A DNA stretch of 64,000 bases from Nocardioides agri (lineage in GTDB: Bacteria; Actinomycetota; Actinomycetes; Propionibacteriales; Nocardioidaceae). The notes under the pieces are model-generated. The model made no database searches and was not told the DNA's origin. It saw only the letters and a program-made list of their open reading frames with translations. Positions 34,364-45,695 of this stretch are shown here, piece after piece. How positions within the stretch are numbered: the first letter of the stretch is position 1; every line of letters starts with the position of its first letter. The position numbers and the translations under genes were made by a program. The DNA lies in contig NZ_JACEIC010000002.1 in assembly GCF_013778305.1 (NCBI RefSeq), positions 2,753,669-2,817,668 of the forward strand, given 5' to 3'.

Positions 34364-34369
34364 CTGCCC

Positions 34370-35059
34370 GTGGTCCGTGCCGAGCTCGACAAGCAGCCCT
34401 CCGACGTACGTCGCATGTTCGACGCAGTCGCGCGTCGCTACGACGTGACCAACGACGTGCTCTCCGTCGGGCAGGACCGTCGGTGGCGCAAGGCCGTCAT
34501 CGCGGCCGTCGACCCCCAGCCGGGTGAGCGGGTCCTCGACCTCGCCGCCGGCACGGGTACGTCGAGCCAGCCCTTCGCCGACGCCGGCGCGACCGTCGTC
34601 CCGTGCGACTTCTCGCTCGGCATGCTCCGGGTCGGCAAGAGCAACCGCCCGCACCTGCCGTTCACGGCTGGCGACGGCACCCAGCTGCCGTTCGGGGACG
34701 CGATCTTCGACGCGGTGACGATCTCCTTCGGGCTGCGCAACATCGTCGATCCCGAGGCCGGGCTGCGCGAGCTGCGCCGGGTGACCAAGCCGGGCGGCCG
34801 GCTCGTGGTGTGCGAGTTCAGCCACCCCACGTGGGCGCCGTGGCGCACGGTCTACCTGGAGTACCTGATGAAGGCGCTCCCGCCGATCGCCCGGGCCGTG
34901 TCGTCCTCGCCGGACGCCTACGTCTACCTGGCCGAGTCGATCCGGGCCTGGCCCGACCAGCGCGGGCTGGCCGACCTCGTCGCCGCCGCCGGGTGGCAGG
35001 CGCCGCAGTGGCGCGACCTCTCGGGCGGCATCGTCGCCCTGCACCGCGCCACCCGCTGA
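34370..35059 (+). CDS. menG: demethylmenaquinone methyltransferase
   Basis: MenG (UbiE family) adds the final methyl group to demethylmenaquinone using S-adenosylmethionine. The 229-residue protein has '[20 protein letters not shown]' at its start, SAM motif I '[19 protein letters not shown]' and the later '[20 protein letters not shown]' and '[14 protein letters not shown]' motifs. It is followed by a hairpin terminator and then the nuo operon. The geranylgeranyl reductase gene often found between menG and nuoA in relatives is absent here. Confidence 0.95.
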   Translation: MVRAELDKQPSDVRRMFDAVARRYDVTNDVLSVGQDRRWRKAVIAAVDPQPGERVLDLAAGTGTSSQPFADAGATVVPCDFSLGMLRVGKSNRPHLPFTAGDGTQLPFGDAIFDAVTISFGLRNIVDPEAGLRELRRVTKPGGRLVVCEFSHPTWAPWRTVYLEYLMKALPPIARAVSSSPDAYVYLAESIRAWPDQRGLADLVAAAGWQAPQWRDLSGGIVALHRATR

Positions 35060-35090
35060 CCTCCGGGCCGCCCGCGGATCGACCGATTTA

Positions 35091-35108
35091 GGGCATGTCG
35101 TCATGCCC
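35091..35108 (+). terminator. hairpin terminator after menG
   Basis: GGGCATG, loop TCGT, CATGCCC is a perfect 7-bp stem with 4-nt loop, starting 32 nt after the menG stop. Confidence 0.65.
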
Positions 35109-35125
35109 GAATTGCCCTTCCCAGG

Positions 35126-35152
35126 CGTGGATCCACGGCCGTCGTACGGCCG
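35126..35152. promoter_or_regulatory. overlapping palindromes between menG and nuoA
   Basis: CGTGGATCCACG (35126-35137) is a perfect 12-bp palindrome. It overlaps a second inverted repeat, CGGCCG / TCGTA / CGGCCG (35136-35152). They may be part of the termination region or be operators upstream of nuoA. Confidence 0.4.
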
Positions 35153-35209
35153 GACCGACCCCCGGATGACGACCTGTTTCGGGAGTGGTTAGATGTGTCC
35201 CAGACCACT

Positions 35210-35249
35210 TAGTGATTGGATTCACAAAGTCACAAGTGGGCTCTGTAAA
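35210..35249 (+). promoter_or_regulatory. nuoA promoter overlapped by a Rex operator-like site
   Basis: TAGTGATTGGATTCACAA at 35210-35227 matches the Rex operator TTGTGAANNNNTTCACAA at 12 of 14 fixed positions; the right half is perfect. TTCACA at 35221-35226 also reads as a -35 box (5 of 6 to TTGACA). TGTAAA at 35244-35249 is a plausible -10 after a 17-bp spacer. Transcription would start near 35256, 16 nt before the nuoA ATG. The nuo operon is a known Rex target in Streptomyces. Confidence 0.75.
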
Positions 35250-35271
35250 CGGCTCGGAAGAGAGGCGAGGC

Positions 35272-35631
35272 ATGGAGCTCTACACGCCGGTCCTGGCGCT
35301 GGCCCTCCTCGCGGCGGCGTTCGCGGTCTTCTCCGTGATCATGAGCGCCCTCGTGGGGCCCAAGCGGTACAACCGCGCCAGGCTCGACTCCTACGAGTGC
35401 GGCATCGAGCCGACGCCCCAGCCGCTCGGCGGCGGGCGCTTCCCGGTGAAGTACTTCATCACCGCGATGCTCTTCATCGTCTTCGACATCGAGATCATCT
35501 TCCTCTACCCGTGGGCGGTGCACTTCGACGCCCTGAAGTTCTTCGGGCTGGTCGAGATGGTCGTCTTCATCGCCACGGTCTTCGTCGCCTACGCCTACGT
35601 GTGGCGCCGCGGCGGACTTGATTGGGACTGA
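35272..35631 (+). CDS. nuoA: NADH-quinone oxidoreductase subunit A
   Basis: NuoA is a small membrane subunit of complex I. The 119-residue protein has three membrane segments and the conserved loop 'RLDSYECGIEPTPQPLGGGR' containing the Cys that is redox-accessible in other NuoA. I chose the ATG at 35272 with AGAGG upstream; an earlier in-frame GTG at 35185 would extend through the promoter and Rex-like site. First gene of the 14-gene operon. Confidence 0.97.
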   Translation: MELYTPVLALALLAAAFAVFSVIMSALVGPKRYNRARLDSYECGIEPTPQPLGGGRFPVKYFITAMLFIVFDIEIIFLYPWAVHFDALKFFGLVEMVVFIATVFVAYAYVWRRGGLDWD

Positions 35632-35644
35632 GAGGTAGCGAGCC

Positions 35645-36202
35645 GTGACTGGCATCGAGGAGAAGCTCCCCAGCGGCGTCCTGCTGACGACCGTCGAGGG
35701 CGTCGCGGGCTACATGCGCAAGGCGTCGTTCTGGCCCGCGACCTTCGGCCTGGCCTGCTGCGCCATCGAGATGATGACGACCGGCGGTCCGAAGTACGAC
35801 CTCGCGCGCTTCGGCATGGAGGTCTTCCGAGCCAGCCCGCGCCAGGCCGACCTGATGATCGTGGCCGGCCGCGTCAGCCAGAAGATGGCCCCCGTCCTGC
35901 GCCAGATCTACGACCAGATGCCGAACCCCAAGTGGGTGCTGGCGATGGGCGTCTGCGCGAGCAGCGGCGGCATGTTCAACAACTACGCCATCGTCCAGGG
36001 CGTCGACCACGTCGTGCCGGTCGACATGTACCTCCCCGGCTGCCCGCCGCGCCCGGAGATGCTCATCGACGCGATCCTGAAGCTCCACGACCAGGTGCAG
36101 CACACCAAGCTCGGCGCCAACCGCGTCCGCGAGGTGGAGGAGCTCGAGACCCAGGCGCTGTGCGCCCTGCCGACGTCCGAGATGAAGGGCATGCTGCGGT
36201 GA
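35645..36202 (+). CDS. nuoB: NADH-quinone oxidoreductase subunit B
   Basis: NuoB carries the last iron-sulfur cluster, N2, next to the quinone site. The 185-residue protein has the adjacent cysteines in '[11 protein letters not shown]' and the two others in '[10 protein letters not shown]' and 'LPGCPPRPE'. GTG start with GAGAGG upstream; overlaps nuoC by GTGA. Confidence 0.97.
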   Translation: MTGIEEKLPSGVLLTTVEGVAGYMRKASFWPATFGLACCAIEMMTTGGPKYDLARFGMEVFRASPRQADLMIVAGRVSQKMAPVLRQIYDQMPNPKWVLAMGVCASSGGMFNNYAIVQGVDHVVPVDMYLPGCPPRPEMLIDAILKLHDQVQHTKLGANRVREVEELETQALCALPTSEMKGMLR

Positions 36203-36915
36203 CCGAGTCCGACCACACCGACGAGACCCCCGAGAACAAGCTCCCCGCCCAGACCGGCGAGGTCCACGAGGTCGGCGTCCGCCAGGGCATGTTCGGCGTC
36301 CGCGGCTCGGGTGACACCAGCGGGTACGGCGGCCTCGTCCAGCCGACCGTCTTCCCCGGTGAGGCGCAGCGGCCCTACGGCGGCTGGTACGACGAGGTGG
36401 CCGACGCGCTGGTCGCGGCGGCCCACGACGCGGGCGTCGAGTCGATGGCTCCGCGCGTCGTCATCCACCGCGGCGAGATCACCTTCCATGTCCGTCGCGA
36501 GGACCTGCCGGTGGTCGCGAAGGTGCTCCGCGACGACGAGCGGCTGCGCTTCGAGCTGTGCTCCGGCGTCAGCGGCGTGCACTACCCCGACGACACGGGC
36601 GCCGAGCTGCACGCGGTCTACCACCTGCTCTCGATGACCCACAACCGCCGGATCCGGCTCGAGGTCACCGCGCCCGACGCCGACCCGCACATCCCCTCGA
36701 CGGTGAGCGTCTACCCCACCAACGACTGGCACGAGCGCGAGACCTTCGACATGTTCGGGATCGTCTTCGACGGCCACCCCGCGCTCACCCGCATCCTCAT
36801 GCCGGACGACTGGCCCGGCCACCCCCAGCGCAAGGACTACCCGCTGGGCGGCATACCCGTGGAGTACAAGGGCGGCACCATCCCGCCGCCCGACCAGCGC
36901 AGGAGCTACAACTGA
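36199..36915 (+). CDS. nuoC: NADH-quinone oxidoreductase subunit C
   Basis: NuoC is a peripheral-arm subunit that packs against NuoD. The 238-residue protein carries the signature '[20 protein letters not shown]' followed by '[19 protein letters not shown]'. An N-terminal acidic extension of about 65 residues is longer than in E. coli and is common in actinobacteria. It is separate from nuoD here, whereas E. coli has a fused NuoCD. It ends 1 nt before nuoD. Confidence 0.97.
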   Translation: MTESDHTDETPENKLPAQTGEVHEVGVRQGMFGVRGSGDTSGYGGLVQPTVFPGEAQRPYGGWYDEVADALVAAAHDAGVESMAPRVVIHRGEITFHVRREDLPVVAKVLRDDERLRFELCSGVSGVHYPDDTGAELHAVYHLLSMTHNRRIRLEVTAPDADPHIPSTVSVYPTNDWHERETFDMFGIVFDGHPALTRILMPDDWPGHPQRKDYPLGGIPVEYKGGTIPPPDQRRSYN

Positions 36916-36916
36916 C

Positions 36917-38247
<1,331 letters not shown>

Positions 38248-38251
<4 letters not shown>

Positions 38252-38922
38252 TCGACCAGAAGACCCAGGACGAGCTGCGCGAGATCGCGGCCCGCTACCC
38301 CGAGGCCCGCTCCGGCCTGCTGCCGATGCTGCACCTCGTGCAGTCGGTGGAGGGCCGGATCACCCCCGAGGGCATCGAGCTGTGCGCCGACATCCTCGGC
38401 ATCTCCGCGGCCGACGTCAGCGGCGTCGCGACGTTCTACACGATGTACAAGCGCCGCCCGGTCGGCGACTACCACGTCGGCGTCTGCACCAACACGCTGT
38501 GCGCGGTGATGGGCGGCGACGCGATCTTCGAGCGGCTCAAGGATCACCTCGCCGTCGGCAACGACGAGACCACCGAGGACGGCAGGATCAGCCTCGAGCA
38601 CGTCGAGTGCAACGCGGCCTGTGACTACGCGCCGGTGGTGATGGTCAACTGGGAGTTCATGGACAACCAGACCCCCGAGTCCGCCGTCCAGGTCGTCGAC
38701 GACCTGCGCGCCGGCAAGGAGGTCCACTCCACCCGTGGCCCGAGGATCTGCACCTGGCGCGAGGCCGAGCGGGTGCTCGCCGGCTTCCCCGACGGTCGTG
38801 CCGACGACGGCCCGGCGGCCGGCCCGGCGTCGCTCGTGGGTCTGGGCATCGCCCGGGAGCGCGGGTGGACCGCGCCCGACGCGCACCTCGCCGTGACGAG
38901 CGGCCAGGAGGAGGGCCAGTGA
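38248..38922 (+). CDS. nuoE: NADH-quinone oxidoreductase subunit E
   Basis: NuoE binds a [2Fe-2S] cluster beside the FMN site. The 224-residue protein shows the thioredoxin-like ligands in '[12 protein letters not shown]' (Cys-x4-Cys) and '[13 protein letters not shown]' (Cys-x3-Cys). The C-terminal 60 residues after the domain are an extension seen in actinobacterial NuoE. It overlaps nuoF by 4 nt. Confidence 0.97.
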
Positions 38923-40226
38923 CCACCCTGACGCCAGTCCTCACCGACAACTGGGGCGACGAGCGCGCCTGGACCCTCGCGGCGTACGAGGCACGCGGTG
39001 GCTACCAGGCGCTCGACAAGGCCTTCGCGATGGCGCCGGACGCCGTCATCGAGTCCGTCAAGGAGTCCGGCCTCCGCGGCCGCGGCGGCGCGGGCTTCCC
39101 GACCGGCATGAAGTGGGGCTTCATCCCGCAGGACAACCCGAAGCCGAAGTACCTCGTCGTCAACGCCGACGAGTCCGAGCCGGGCACCTGCAAGGACATC
39201 CCGCTGATGATGGCCAGCCCGCACACGCTGGTCGAGGGCGTCATCATCAGCAGCTACGCGATCCGGGCCAACAAGGCCTTCATCTACATCCGCGGCGAGG
39301 TCCTGCACGTGATCCGTCGCGTGCAGCGCGCGGTGGAGGAGGCGTACGCCGCCGGCCACCTGGGCACCGACATCCACGGCTCCGGCTTCGACCTCGACGT
39401 GGTCGTGCACGCCGGCGCCGGGGCCTACATCTGCGGCGAGGAGACCGCGCTGCTCGAGGGTCTCGAGGGCCGTCGCGGCCAGCCCCGGCTGCGCCCGCCG
39501 TTCCCCGCGGTCGCCGGCCTCTACGCCAGCCCGACGGTCATCAACAACGTCGAGTCGATCGCGTCGGTGCCCAGCATCATCGCCAACGGCCACCACTGGT
39601 TCTCGTCGATGGGCACCGAGAAGTCCAAGGGCTTCGGCATCTTCTCCCTGTCCGGCCACGTGCAGACCCCGGGCCAGTACGAGGCTCCGCTCGGCATCAC
39701 CCTGCGCGAGCTGATCGAGCTCGCGGGCGGCATCCGCGAGGGCCACGAGCTGAAGTTCTGGACGCCCGGCGGCTCCAGCACGCCGCTGCTGACGGCCGAG
39801 CACCTCGACGTGCCCCTCGACTTCGAGGGTGTCGGCGCCGCCGGCTCGATGCTCGGCACCCGCGCGCTGCAGATCTTCGACGACACCACCTGCGTGGTGC
39901 GCGCGACGCTGCGCTGGACGGAGTTCTACAAGCACGAGTCCTGCGGCAAGTGCACCCCGTGCCGCGAGGGCACGTGGTGGCTCGTGCAGGTGCTCTCCGC
40001 CCTCGAGAAGGGCCAGGGCAGCGAGGCCGACCTCGACCTGCTGCTCGACCAGTGCGACAACATCCTCGGCCGCTCGTTCTGCGCGCTCGCCGACGGTGCG
40101 GTCAGCCCGATCACGAGCTCCATCAAGTACTTCCGCGACGAGTACATCGCGCACCTCACCGGTGGCGGGTGCCCGTTCGACCCGTCCCGCACGACCGCCT
40201 GGGCAGGACAGGAGGTGACCGCCTGA
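38919..40226 (+). CDS. nuoF: NADH-quinone oxidoreductase subunit F
   Basis: NuoF holds FMN and the NADH site and carries the [4Fe-4S] cluster N3. The 435-residue protein has '[18 protein letters not shown]', '[12 protein letters not shown]' and '[18 protein letters not shown]', with cluster ligands in '[14 protein letters not shown]' plus the later Cys in '[13 protein letters not shown]'. Translationally coupled at both ends. Confidence 0.97.
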   Translation: MTTLTPVLTDNWGDERAWTLAAYEARGGYQALDKAFAMAPDAVIESVKESGLRGRGGAGFPTGMKWGFIPQDNPKPKYLVVNADESEPGTCKDIPLMMASPHTLVEGVIISSYAIRANKAFIYIRGEVLHVIRRVQRAVEEAYAAGHLGTDIHGSGFDLDVVVHAGAGAYICGEETALLEGLEGRRGQPRLRPPFPAVAGLYASPTVINNVESIASVPSIIANGHHWFSSMGTEKSKGFGIFSLSGHVQTPGQYEAPLGITLRELIELAGGIREGHELKFWTPGGSSTPLLTAEHLDVPLDFEGVGAAGSMLGTRALQIFDDTTCVVRATLRWTEFYKHESCGKCTPCREGTWWLVQVLSALEKGQGSEADLDLLLDQCDNILGRSFCALADGAVSPITSSIKYFRDEYIAHLTGGGCPFDPSRTTAWAGQEVTA

Positions 40227-42622
40227 TGACCACGACACCGGAGAAGGCGACCGATCTGGTCTCCCTCACGATCGACGGCATCCAGGTCAGCGTCCCCAAG
40301 GACACGCTGGTGATCCGCGCCGCCGAGCAGGTCGGCGTCCAGATCCCGCGGTTCTGCGACCACCCGCTGCTCGCGCCGGTCGGCGCCTGCCGCCAGTGCC
40401 TGGTCGACGTCCCCGACGCCGGCAACGGCCGCGGCTTCCCGAAGCCGCAGGCATCGTGCACGCTGCCGGTCGCCGAGGGCATGGTCGTCAACACCCAGGC
40501 CACCAGCCCGGTCGCCGACAAGGCGCAGCAGGGGATCATGGAGTTCCTGCTGATCAACCACCCGCTGGACTGCCCGGTCTGCGACAAGGGCGGCGAGTGC
40601 CCGCTGCAGAACCAGGCCATGACCAACGGCCGCGGCGACTCCCGCTTCTCGGCCGGCGGTGGCGTCAAGCGCACGTTCCCGAAGCCGATCAGCATCTCGC
40701 CGCAGGTGCTGCTCGACCGCGAGCGCTGCATCGTCTGCCAGCGCTGCACCCGGTTCGCGGCGGAGATCCCCGGCGACCCGTTCATCGCCCTGGTCGAGCG
40801 CGGCGCCCAGCAGCAGATCGGCATCGCCGAGGACGCGCCGTTCCTCTCCTACTTCTCGGGCAACGTCATCCAGATCTGCCCGGTCGGTGCGCTGACCAGC
40901 GCGGAGTACCGCTTCCGCTCGCGCCCCTTCGACCTGGTCTCGACGCCGGGCGTCGGCGAGCACGACTCCTGCGGTGCGGCGATCCGGATCGACCACCGGC
41001 GCGGCAAGGTCATGCGCCGGCTGTCGGGGGAGGACCCCGAGGTCAACGAGGAGTGGATCACCGACAAGGACCGGTTCGCGTTCCACTACGCGACCCAGGC
41101 CGATCGGCTGACCTACCCGCAGGTCCGCGACCGGGTCGAGGACGGCGGAGACGGCTCGCTGCGGCCCGCGTCGTGGCCCGAGGCGTTCGCCGTCGCCGCT
41201 CGTGGCCTGGCCGCGGCCGGCGGCGTCGGCGTGCTCACCGGTGGTCGGCTGACCGCCGAGGACGCCTACGCCTACAGCAAGTTCGCCCGCGTCTCGCTCG
41301 GCACCAACGACATCGACTTCCGCTCGCGCCCGCTCTCGGCCGAGGAGGCGTCGTTCCTCGCGGCCGAGGTCGCGCTCCGCAGCCCGGGCAACGGGGGCGT
41401 GTCCTACGCCGACCTCGAGACGGCGTCGTCCGTGGTGCTCGCCGGGCTGGAGCCCGAGGACGAGGCCGGCACGATCTTCCTGCGGCTCCGCAAGGCGGTG
41501 CGCGCCCGCGGCACCCGCGTCGTCGCGGTCGCGCCCTACGCGACCCGCGGGCTGAGCAAGCTCAGCGCGCAGGTCGTGCGCACCGCTCCCGGCGCCGAGG
41601 CTGCTGCCATCGCGGGCCTGGACGGCGTCGACGCCGGCTCCGTGATCCTGGTCGGCGAACGGCTCGCCACGGTGCCCGGGGCGCTCAGCGCCGCGGCCGC
41701 GCTGGCCCGCCGCACCGGCGCCCGGCTCGCGTGGGTGCCGCGTCGGGCCGGTGACCGCGGCGCGGTCGAGGCCGGCTGCCTGCCCAACCTGCTGCCCGGG
41801 GGACGCCCCGTCGCCGACGCGCAGGCGCGCGTCGACGCGGGCACCACCTGGGGCGTCGACCACCTGCCCGACGCGGCCGGCCGCGACGCCGACGAGATCG
41901 TCGCGGCGCTCGTCTCCGGCGAGCTCGGCGGGCTCGTGATCGGTGGCGTCGACCCCGACGACACCGCCGACCCGGCGGCCACCCGGGCCGCCATCGAGGC
42001 CGCGTCGTTCGTGGTCGCCCTCGAGCTCCGCGAGACCGACGTGACCCGCGCGGCCGACGTCGTCTTCCCGGTCGCGCCCGTGGTCGACAAGGCCGGCACG
42101 TTCGTGACATGGGAGGGCCGGCCGCGGCCGTTCGAGGCGGTCTTCGCCAGCCCGGGCTCGCTGCCCGACGTCCGGGTGCTCGCCGGCATCGCCGAGGAGC
42201 TGGACCGGCCGCTCGGCTTCCGGACGATCCTCGAGGCGCGCGCCGAGATGCAGGAGATGGGGCCGTGGGACGGCGAGCGCGCCGGCCACACCGCCGTCGA
42301 CGCCGTGCCCGCGGGCGGTGACGGGTTCGCGCTGGCGACCTGGAAGCTGCTCGTCGACAACGGCTCCATGCAGCACGGCGACAAGGCCTACCTGGCGACC
42401 GGCCGGGTCGCGGTCGCGCGGCTCTCGCCGGCGGCGTACGACGCCCACGGGCCGATCGTCACCCTGACCGGTGACCGCGGCTCGGTGACCCTGCCGGCGG
42501 AGCCCGCCGACCTCGACGACGACGTCGTCTGGGTGCCGGCCAACTCCTTCGGCAACGGGGTGCTGGCCGGCCTGGCCTCGCCCGGAAGTCGCGTGACGAT
42601 CGCGAAGGGAGACCCGGCATGA
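40226..42622 (+). CDS. nuoG: NADH-quinone oxidoreductase subunit G
   Basis: NuoG is the largest peripheral subunit, carrying several iron-sulfur clusters. The 798-residue protein has an N-terminal ferredoxin domain ('[20 protein letters not shown]'), the His-ligated cluster region ('[16 protein letters not shown]'), a further Cys set ('[15 protein letters not shown]', '[10 protein letters not shown]') and a molybdopterin-oxidoreductase-like C-terminal half without a cofactor motif. The C-terminal half is Ala/Val rich and divergent, as usual. It overlaps nuoF (TGATG) and nuoH (ATGA). Confidence 0.97.
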   Translation: MTTTPEKATDLVSLTIDGIQVSVPKDTLVIRAAEQVGVQIPRFCDHPLLAPVGACRQCLVDVPDAGNGRGFPKPQASCTLPVAEGMVVNTQATSPVADKAQQGIMEFLLINHPLDCPVCDKGGECPLQNQAMTNGRGDSRFSAGGGVKRTFPKPISISPQVLLDRERCIVCQRCTRFAAEIPGDPFIALVERGAQQQIGIAEDAPFLSYFSGNVIQICPVGALTSAEYRFRSRPFDLVSTPGVGEHDSCGAAIRIDHRRGKVMRRLSGEDPEVNEEWITDKDRFAFHYATQADRLTYPQVRDRVEDGGDGSLRPASWPEAFAVAARGLAAAGGVGVLTGGRLTAEDAYAYSKFARVSLGTNDIDFRSRPLSAEEASFLAAEVALRSPGNGGVSYADLETASSVVLAGLEPEDEAGTIFLRLRKAVRARGTRVVAVAPYATRGLSKLSAQVVRTAPGAEAAAIAGLDGVDAGSVILVGERLATVPGALSAAAALARRTGARLAWVPRRAGDRGAVEAGCLPNLLPGGRPVADAQARVDAGTTWGVDHLPDAAGRDADEIVAALVSGELGGLVIGGVDPDDTADPAATRAAIEAASFVVALELRETDVTRAADVVFPVAPVVDKAGTFVTWEGRPRPFEAVFASPGSLPDVRVLAGIAEELDRPLGFRTILEARAEMQEMGPWDGERAGHTAVDAVPAGGDGFALATWKLLVDNGSMQHGDKAYLATGRVAVARLSPAAYDAHGPIVTLTGDRGSVTLPAEPADLDDDVVWVPANSFGNGVLAGLASPGSRVTIAKGDPA

Positions 42623-43962
42623 CCGCGCTGCTGAGCCCGATCGGTGCCGGCATCGGCATGGCGGACGAGGAGTCGCTGGCGCAGTTCGGCCACGACGTGT
42701 GGTGGGTCGTCCTCGTCAAGGCCCTGCTGATCTTCGTGGTCCTGGTGCTGCTCACCCTCTTCAACATCTGGTGGGAGCGCCGGGTCGTGGCGCGGATGCA
42801 GCACCGCATCGGCCCCAACGTGCACGGCCCGTTCGGCCTGCTGCAGTCGCTGGCCGACGGCGTGAAGCTCGCGCTCAAGGAGGACATCACGCCGAAGGCG
42901 GCCGACAAGCTCGTCTTCATCCTGGCGCCGGTGATCGCGACCGTGCCCGCGTTCGTCACGTTCGCGGTGATCCCGTTCGGGCCGACGGTGAACTTCTTCG
43001 GCGAGGAGACGCCGCTCCAGCTGACCGACATGCCCGTCGCCGTGCTGTTCGTGATGGCGATCGCCTCGATCGGCATCTACGGCATCGTGCTCGGCGGCTG
43101 GTCCAGCGGCTCGACGTACTCCCTGCTGGGCGGCCTGCGCTCGAGCGCCCAGATGATCTCCTACGAGGTCGCGATGGGCCTCGCGCTCGTCGCGGTCTTC
43201 CTGTACGCCGGCTCGATGTCGACCTCGGAGATCGTCGAGGCGCAGACCGACCTGTGGTTCGGCCTGATCCTGGCGCCGTCGTTCGTCATCTACTGCATCG
43301 CGATGGTCGGTGAGACCAACCGGGCGCCGTTCGACCTCCCGGAGGCGGAGGGCGAGCTGGTCGGCGGCTTCCACACCGAGTACAGCTCGCTGAAGTTCGC
43401 CCTGTTCTTCCTCGCCGAGTACATCAACATGGCCACGGTGTCCGCGCTCGCCACGACGCTGTTCCTCGGCGGCTGGCACGCGCCGTTCTGGATCGACGAG
43501 GTCTGGGCGGGCGCCAACGAGGGCTACTGGCCGCTGCTGTGGTTCTTCGGCAAGGTGCTGTTCTTCATCTTCATCTTCATCTGGCTGCGCGGCTCGCTGC
43601 CGCGGCTGCGCTACGACCAGTTCATGCACTTCGGCTGGAAGCGGCTCATCCCGATCGCGCTGGTGTGGATCGTGGCGGTGTCGACGATCCGCGCGATCTC
43701 GCTGGACGGCGGCATCGACCGCCAGTACCTGCTGATCGGCATCGGCGTCCTCGCCGCGATCTTCCTGGTGCTGTTCTTCGTCGGCGCGTCCGAGCAGGAG
43801 GCGGAGCCCGAGGCGGCCGCCGAGGTGCCCCGTGGCTTCCCGGTGCCGCCGATGCCCGCCGGTGGTGCCGTGCGTGGTGCGGCCAGGCCGCTGACCTTCG
43901 AGAGTCGGTCCCCCGTGACAGAACCCGCCGCTGCCACGCGCAGCGCAGGGGAGGAGATCTGA
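42619..43962 (+). CDS. nuoH: NADH-quinone oxidoreductase subunit H
   Basis: NuoH couples the quinone chamber to the membrane arm. The 447-residue protein has about eight membrane segments and the conserved loops '[20 protein letters not shown]' and '[20 protein letters not shown]'. A 50-residue cytoplasmic C-terminal tail after the last helix is additional to the E. coli protein. It overlaps nuoI by 1 base (TGATG). Confidence 0.97.
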   Translation: MTALLSPIGAGIGMADEESLAQFGHDVWWVVLVKALLIFVVLVLLTLFNIWWERRVVARMQHRIGPNVHGPFGLLQSLADGVKLALKEDITPKAADKLVFILAPVIATVPAFVTFAVIPFGPTVNFFGEETPLQLTDMPVAVLFVMAIASIGIYGIVLGGWSSGSTYSLLGGLRSSAQMISYEVAMGLALVAVFLYAGSMSTSEIVEAQTDLWFGLILAPSFVIYCIAMVGETNRAPFDLPEAEGELVGGFHTEYSSLKFALFFLAEYINMATVSALATTLFLGGWHAPFWIDEVWAGANEGYWPLLWFFGKVLFFIFIFIWLRGSLPRLRYDQFMHFGWKRLIPIALVWIVAVSTIRAISLDGGIDRQYLLIGIGVLAAIFLVLFFVGASEQEAEPEAAAEVPRGFPVPPMPAGGAVRGAARPLTFESRSPVTEPAAATRSAGEEI

Positions 43963-44558
43963 TGGCCGAGTCGAAGTCCCTCAAGGAGCAGTTCTGGGAC
44001 CCGGTCGCCGGGTTCGGCGTCACCTTCCGGACGATGTTCAAGAAGGTCGTCACCGAGCAGTACCCCTTCGAGAAGCAGCCGACGGCGCCGCGCTTCCACG
44101 GCCGGCACCAGCTCAACCGCTGGCCGGACGGCCTCGAGAAGTGCATCGGCTGCGAGCTCTGCGCGTGGGCCTGCCCGGCCGACGCGATCTACGTCGAGGG
44201 GGCGTCCAACACCGAGGACGAGCGGTTCAGCCCCGGTGAGCGCTACGGCCGCGTCTACCAGATCAACTACCTGCGCTGCATCCTGTGCGGGCTGTGCATC
44301 GAGGCGTGCCCGACCCGAGCGCTGACGATGACCAACGAGTACGAGCTGGCCGACAACAACCGCGCCGACCTCATCTACGAGAAGTCCGACCTGCTGGCTC
44401 CGCTGCTGCCCGGCATGGAGCAGCCGCCGCACCCGATGCGGCTCGGAGACGACGACGACGCCTACTACCGGGGCGAGTTCAAGGCGGCTCCCGAGGAGCC
44501 GGGGGACGAGGCGTCTCGACGGGCCGCTGCGGCGACCCAGCAGGGAGGGGAGGGCTGA
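43962..44558 (+). CDS. nuoI: NADH-quinone oxidoreductase subunit I
   Basis: NuoI carries two [4Fe-4S] clusters of the chain to N2. The 198-residue protein has two full ferredoxin motifs, '[17 protein letters not shown]' and '[17 protein letters not shown]'. The C-terminus from about 165 is acidic and disordered ('[20 protein letters not shown]'). TGATG coupling on both sides. Confidence 0.97.
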   Translation: MAESKSLKEQFWDPVAGFGVTFRTMFKKVVTEQYPFEKQPTAPRFHGRHQLNRWPDGLEKCIGCELCAWACPADAIYVEGASNTEDERFSPGERYGRVYQINYLRCILCGLCIEACPTRALTMTNEYELADNNRADLIYEKSDLLAPLLPGMEQPPHPMRLGDDDDAYYRGEFKAAPEEPGDEASRRAAAATQQGGEG

Positions 44559-45385
44559 TGGTCGCCTTCTGGATCCTGGCGCCGATCATGGTGATCGCCG
44601 CCCTCGGCATCCTGTTCGTGCGCAAGGCCGTGCACGCGGCACTGCTGCTCGCGGTCGTGATGATCTCGCTCTCGGTGCTCTACCTGACGCTGGAGGCGCC
44701 GTTCCTCTTCGCGGTGCAGATCATCGTCTACACCGGCGCGATCCTGATGCTCTTCCTCTTCGTGCTGATGCTCGTCGGCGTCGACGCCTCCGACTCCGTC
44801 GTGGAGACGATCCCGGGCCAGCGCGCCACCGCCATCGTGGGCGGCGTCTTCCTCGGGGTGCTGCTGACGGTCGGCCTCGGGCAGATCTCCCTCGGCACCG
44901 CCGTCGGGCTCGACGACGCCAACAGCGGCGGCAACATCCAGGCGCTGGCGAACATCCTCTTCTCCAAGTACGTCTTCGCGTTCGAGACCACCAGCGCGCT
45001 GCTGATCACCGCAGCGGTCGGCGCGATGGTGCTCGCCCACCGCGAGCGCCTCACGCCGAAGGCCACCCAGCGGAGCCTGGCCGCCCAGCGGCTCGTCGAC
45101 TACGAGGAGAGCGGCGCCCACCTGGGGCCGCTGCCCCCTCCGGGTGTCTACGCCCGCCACAACGCGGTCGACACCCCGGCCCTGCTGCCCGACGGCAGCC
45201 CGGCGCCCTCGTCGGTCTCACGGGTGCTCACCGCGCGCGGCACGGTGCGCTCGGCGCCCGCCGAGGCCGACGCCATCGAGCAGATCGAGGAGCAGCTCGG
45301 CTGGGCCCCGCACGCCGGCCGCGACGGCGCCGTACCGGCGTCCACGACCGAGGAAGCACCCGCGACGGGAGGTGACCACGAGTGA
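44558..45385 (+). CDS. nuoJ: NADH-quinone oxidoreductase subunit J
   Basis: The 275-residue protein has five membrane segments in residues 1-165, with the conserved pi-bulge helix '[20 protein letters not shown]'. Residues 170-275 form a hydrophilic cytoplasmic tail much longer than in E. coli NuoJ (184 aa), with unknown role. It overlaps nuoK by 4 nt. Confidence 0.97.
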   Translation: MVAFWILAPIMVIAALGILFVRKAVHAALLLAVVMISLSVLYLTLEAPFLFAVQIIVYTGAILMLFLFVLMLVGVDASDSVVETIPGQRATAIVGGVFLGVLLTVGLGQISLGTAVGLDDANSGGNIQALANILFSKYVFAFETTSALLITAAVGAMVLAHRERLTPKATQRSLAAQRLVDYEESGAHLGPLPPPGVYARHNAVDTPALLPDGSPAPSSVSRVLTARGTVRSAPAEADAIEQIEEQLGWAPHAGRDGAVPASTTEEAPATGGDHE

Positions 45386-45684
45386 ACGACGTGATGCCGT
45401 ACATCGCCCTCTCCGGGATCCTGTTCTCCATCGGCTGCGTCGGGGTGCTGATCCGACGCAACGCGATCGTGGTGTTCATGTGCGTCGAGCTCATGCTCAA
45501 CGCGTCCAACCTCGCGCTCGTCGCCTTCGCCAAGCAGCACGGCAACCTCGACGGCCAGATCGCCGCCTTCTTCGTGATGGTGGTGGCCGCGGCCGAGGTC
45601 GTCGTCGGGCTCGCGATCATCATGACCATCTTCCGGACCCGTCGCTCGGCCTCGGTCGACGACGCCAGCCTGCTGAAGTACTAG
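45382..45684 (+). CDS. nuoK: NADH-quinone oxidoreductase subunit K
   Basis: The 100-residue protein has three membrane segments with the functionally important Glu residues in '[13 protein letters not shown]' and '[14 protein letters not shown]' used for proton transfer. GTG start overlapping nuoJ's stop. It is followed by an 11-nt gap and AGGAG for nuoL. Confidence 0.97.
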   Translation: MNDVMPYIALSGILFSIGCVGVLIRRNAIVVFMCVELMLNASNLALVAFAKQHGNLDGQIAAFFVMVVAAAEVVVGLAIIMTIFRTRRSASVDDASLLKY

Positions 45685-45695
45685 GAGTCGCGTAG

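Noticed and set aside
35185..35271. N-terminal extension of NuoA from GTG 35185
   Set aside because: It would overlap the promoter and Rex-like site. The conserved protein starts at 35272 with a ribosome-binding site.
21000..36000. menB, menH/menI and a geranylgeranyl reductase gene within the menaquinone region
   Set aside because: No ORF here has the crotonase, thioesterase or FAD-reductase motifs expected; these genes must lie elsewhere.
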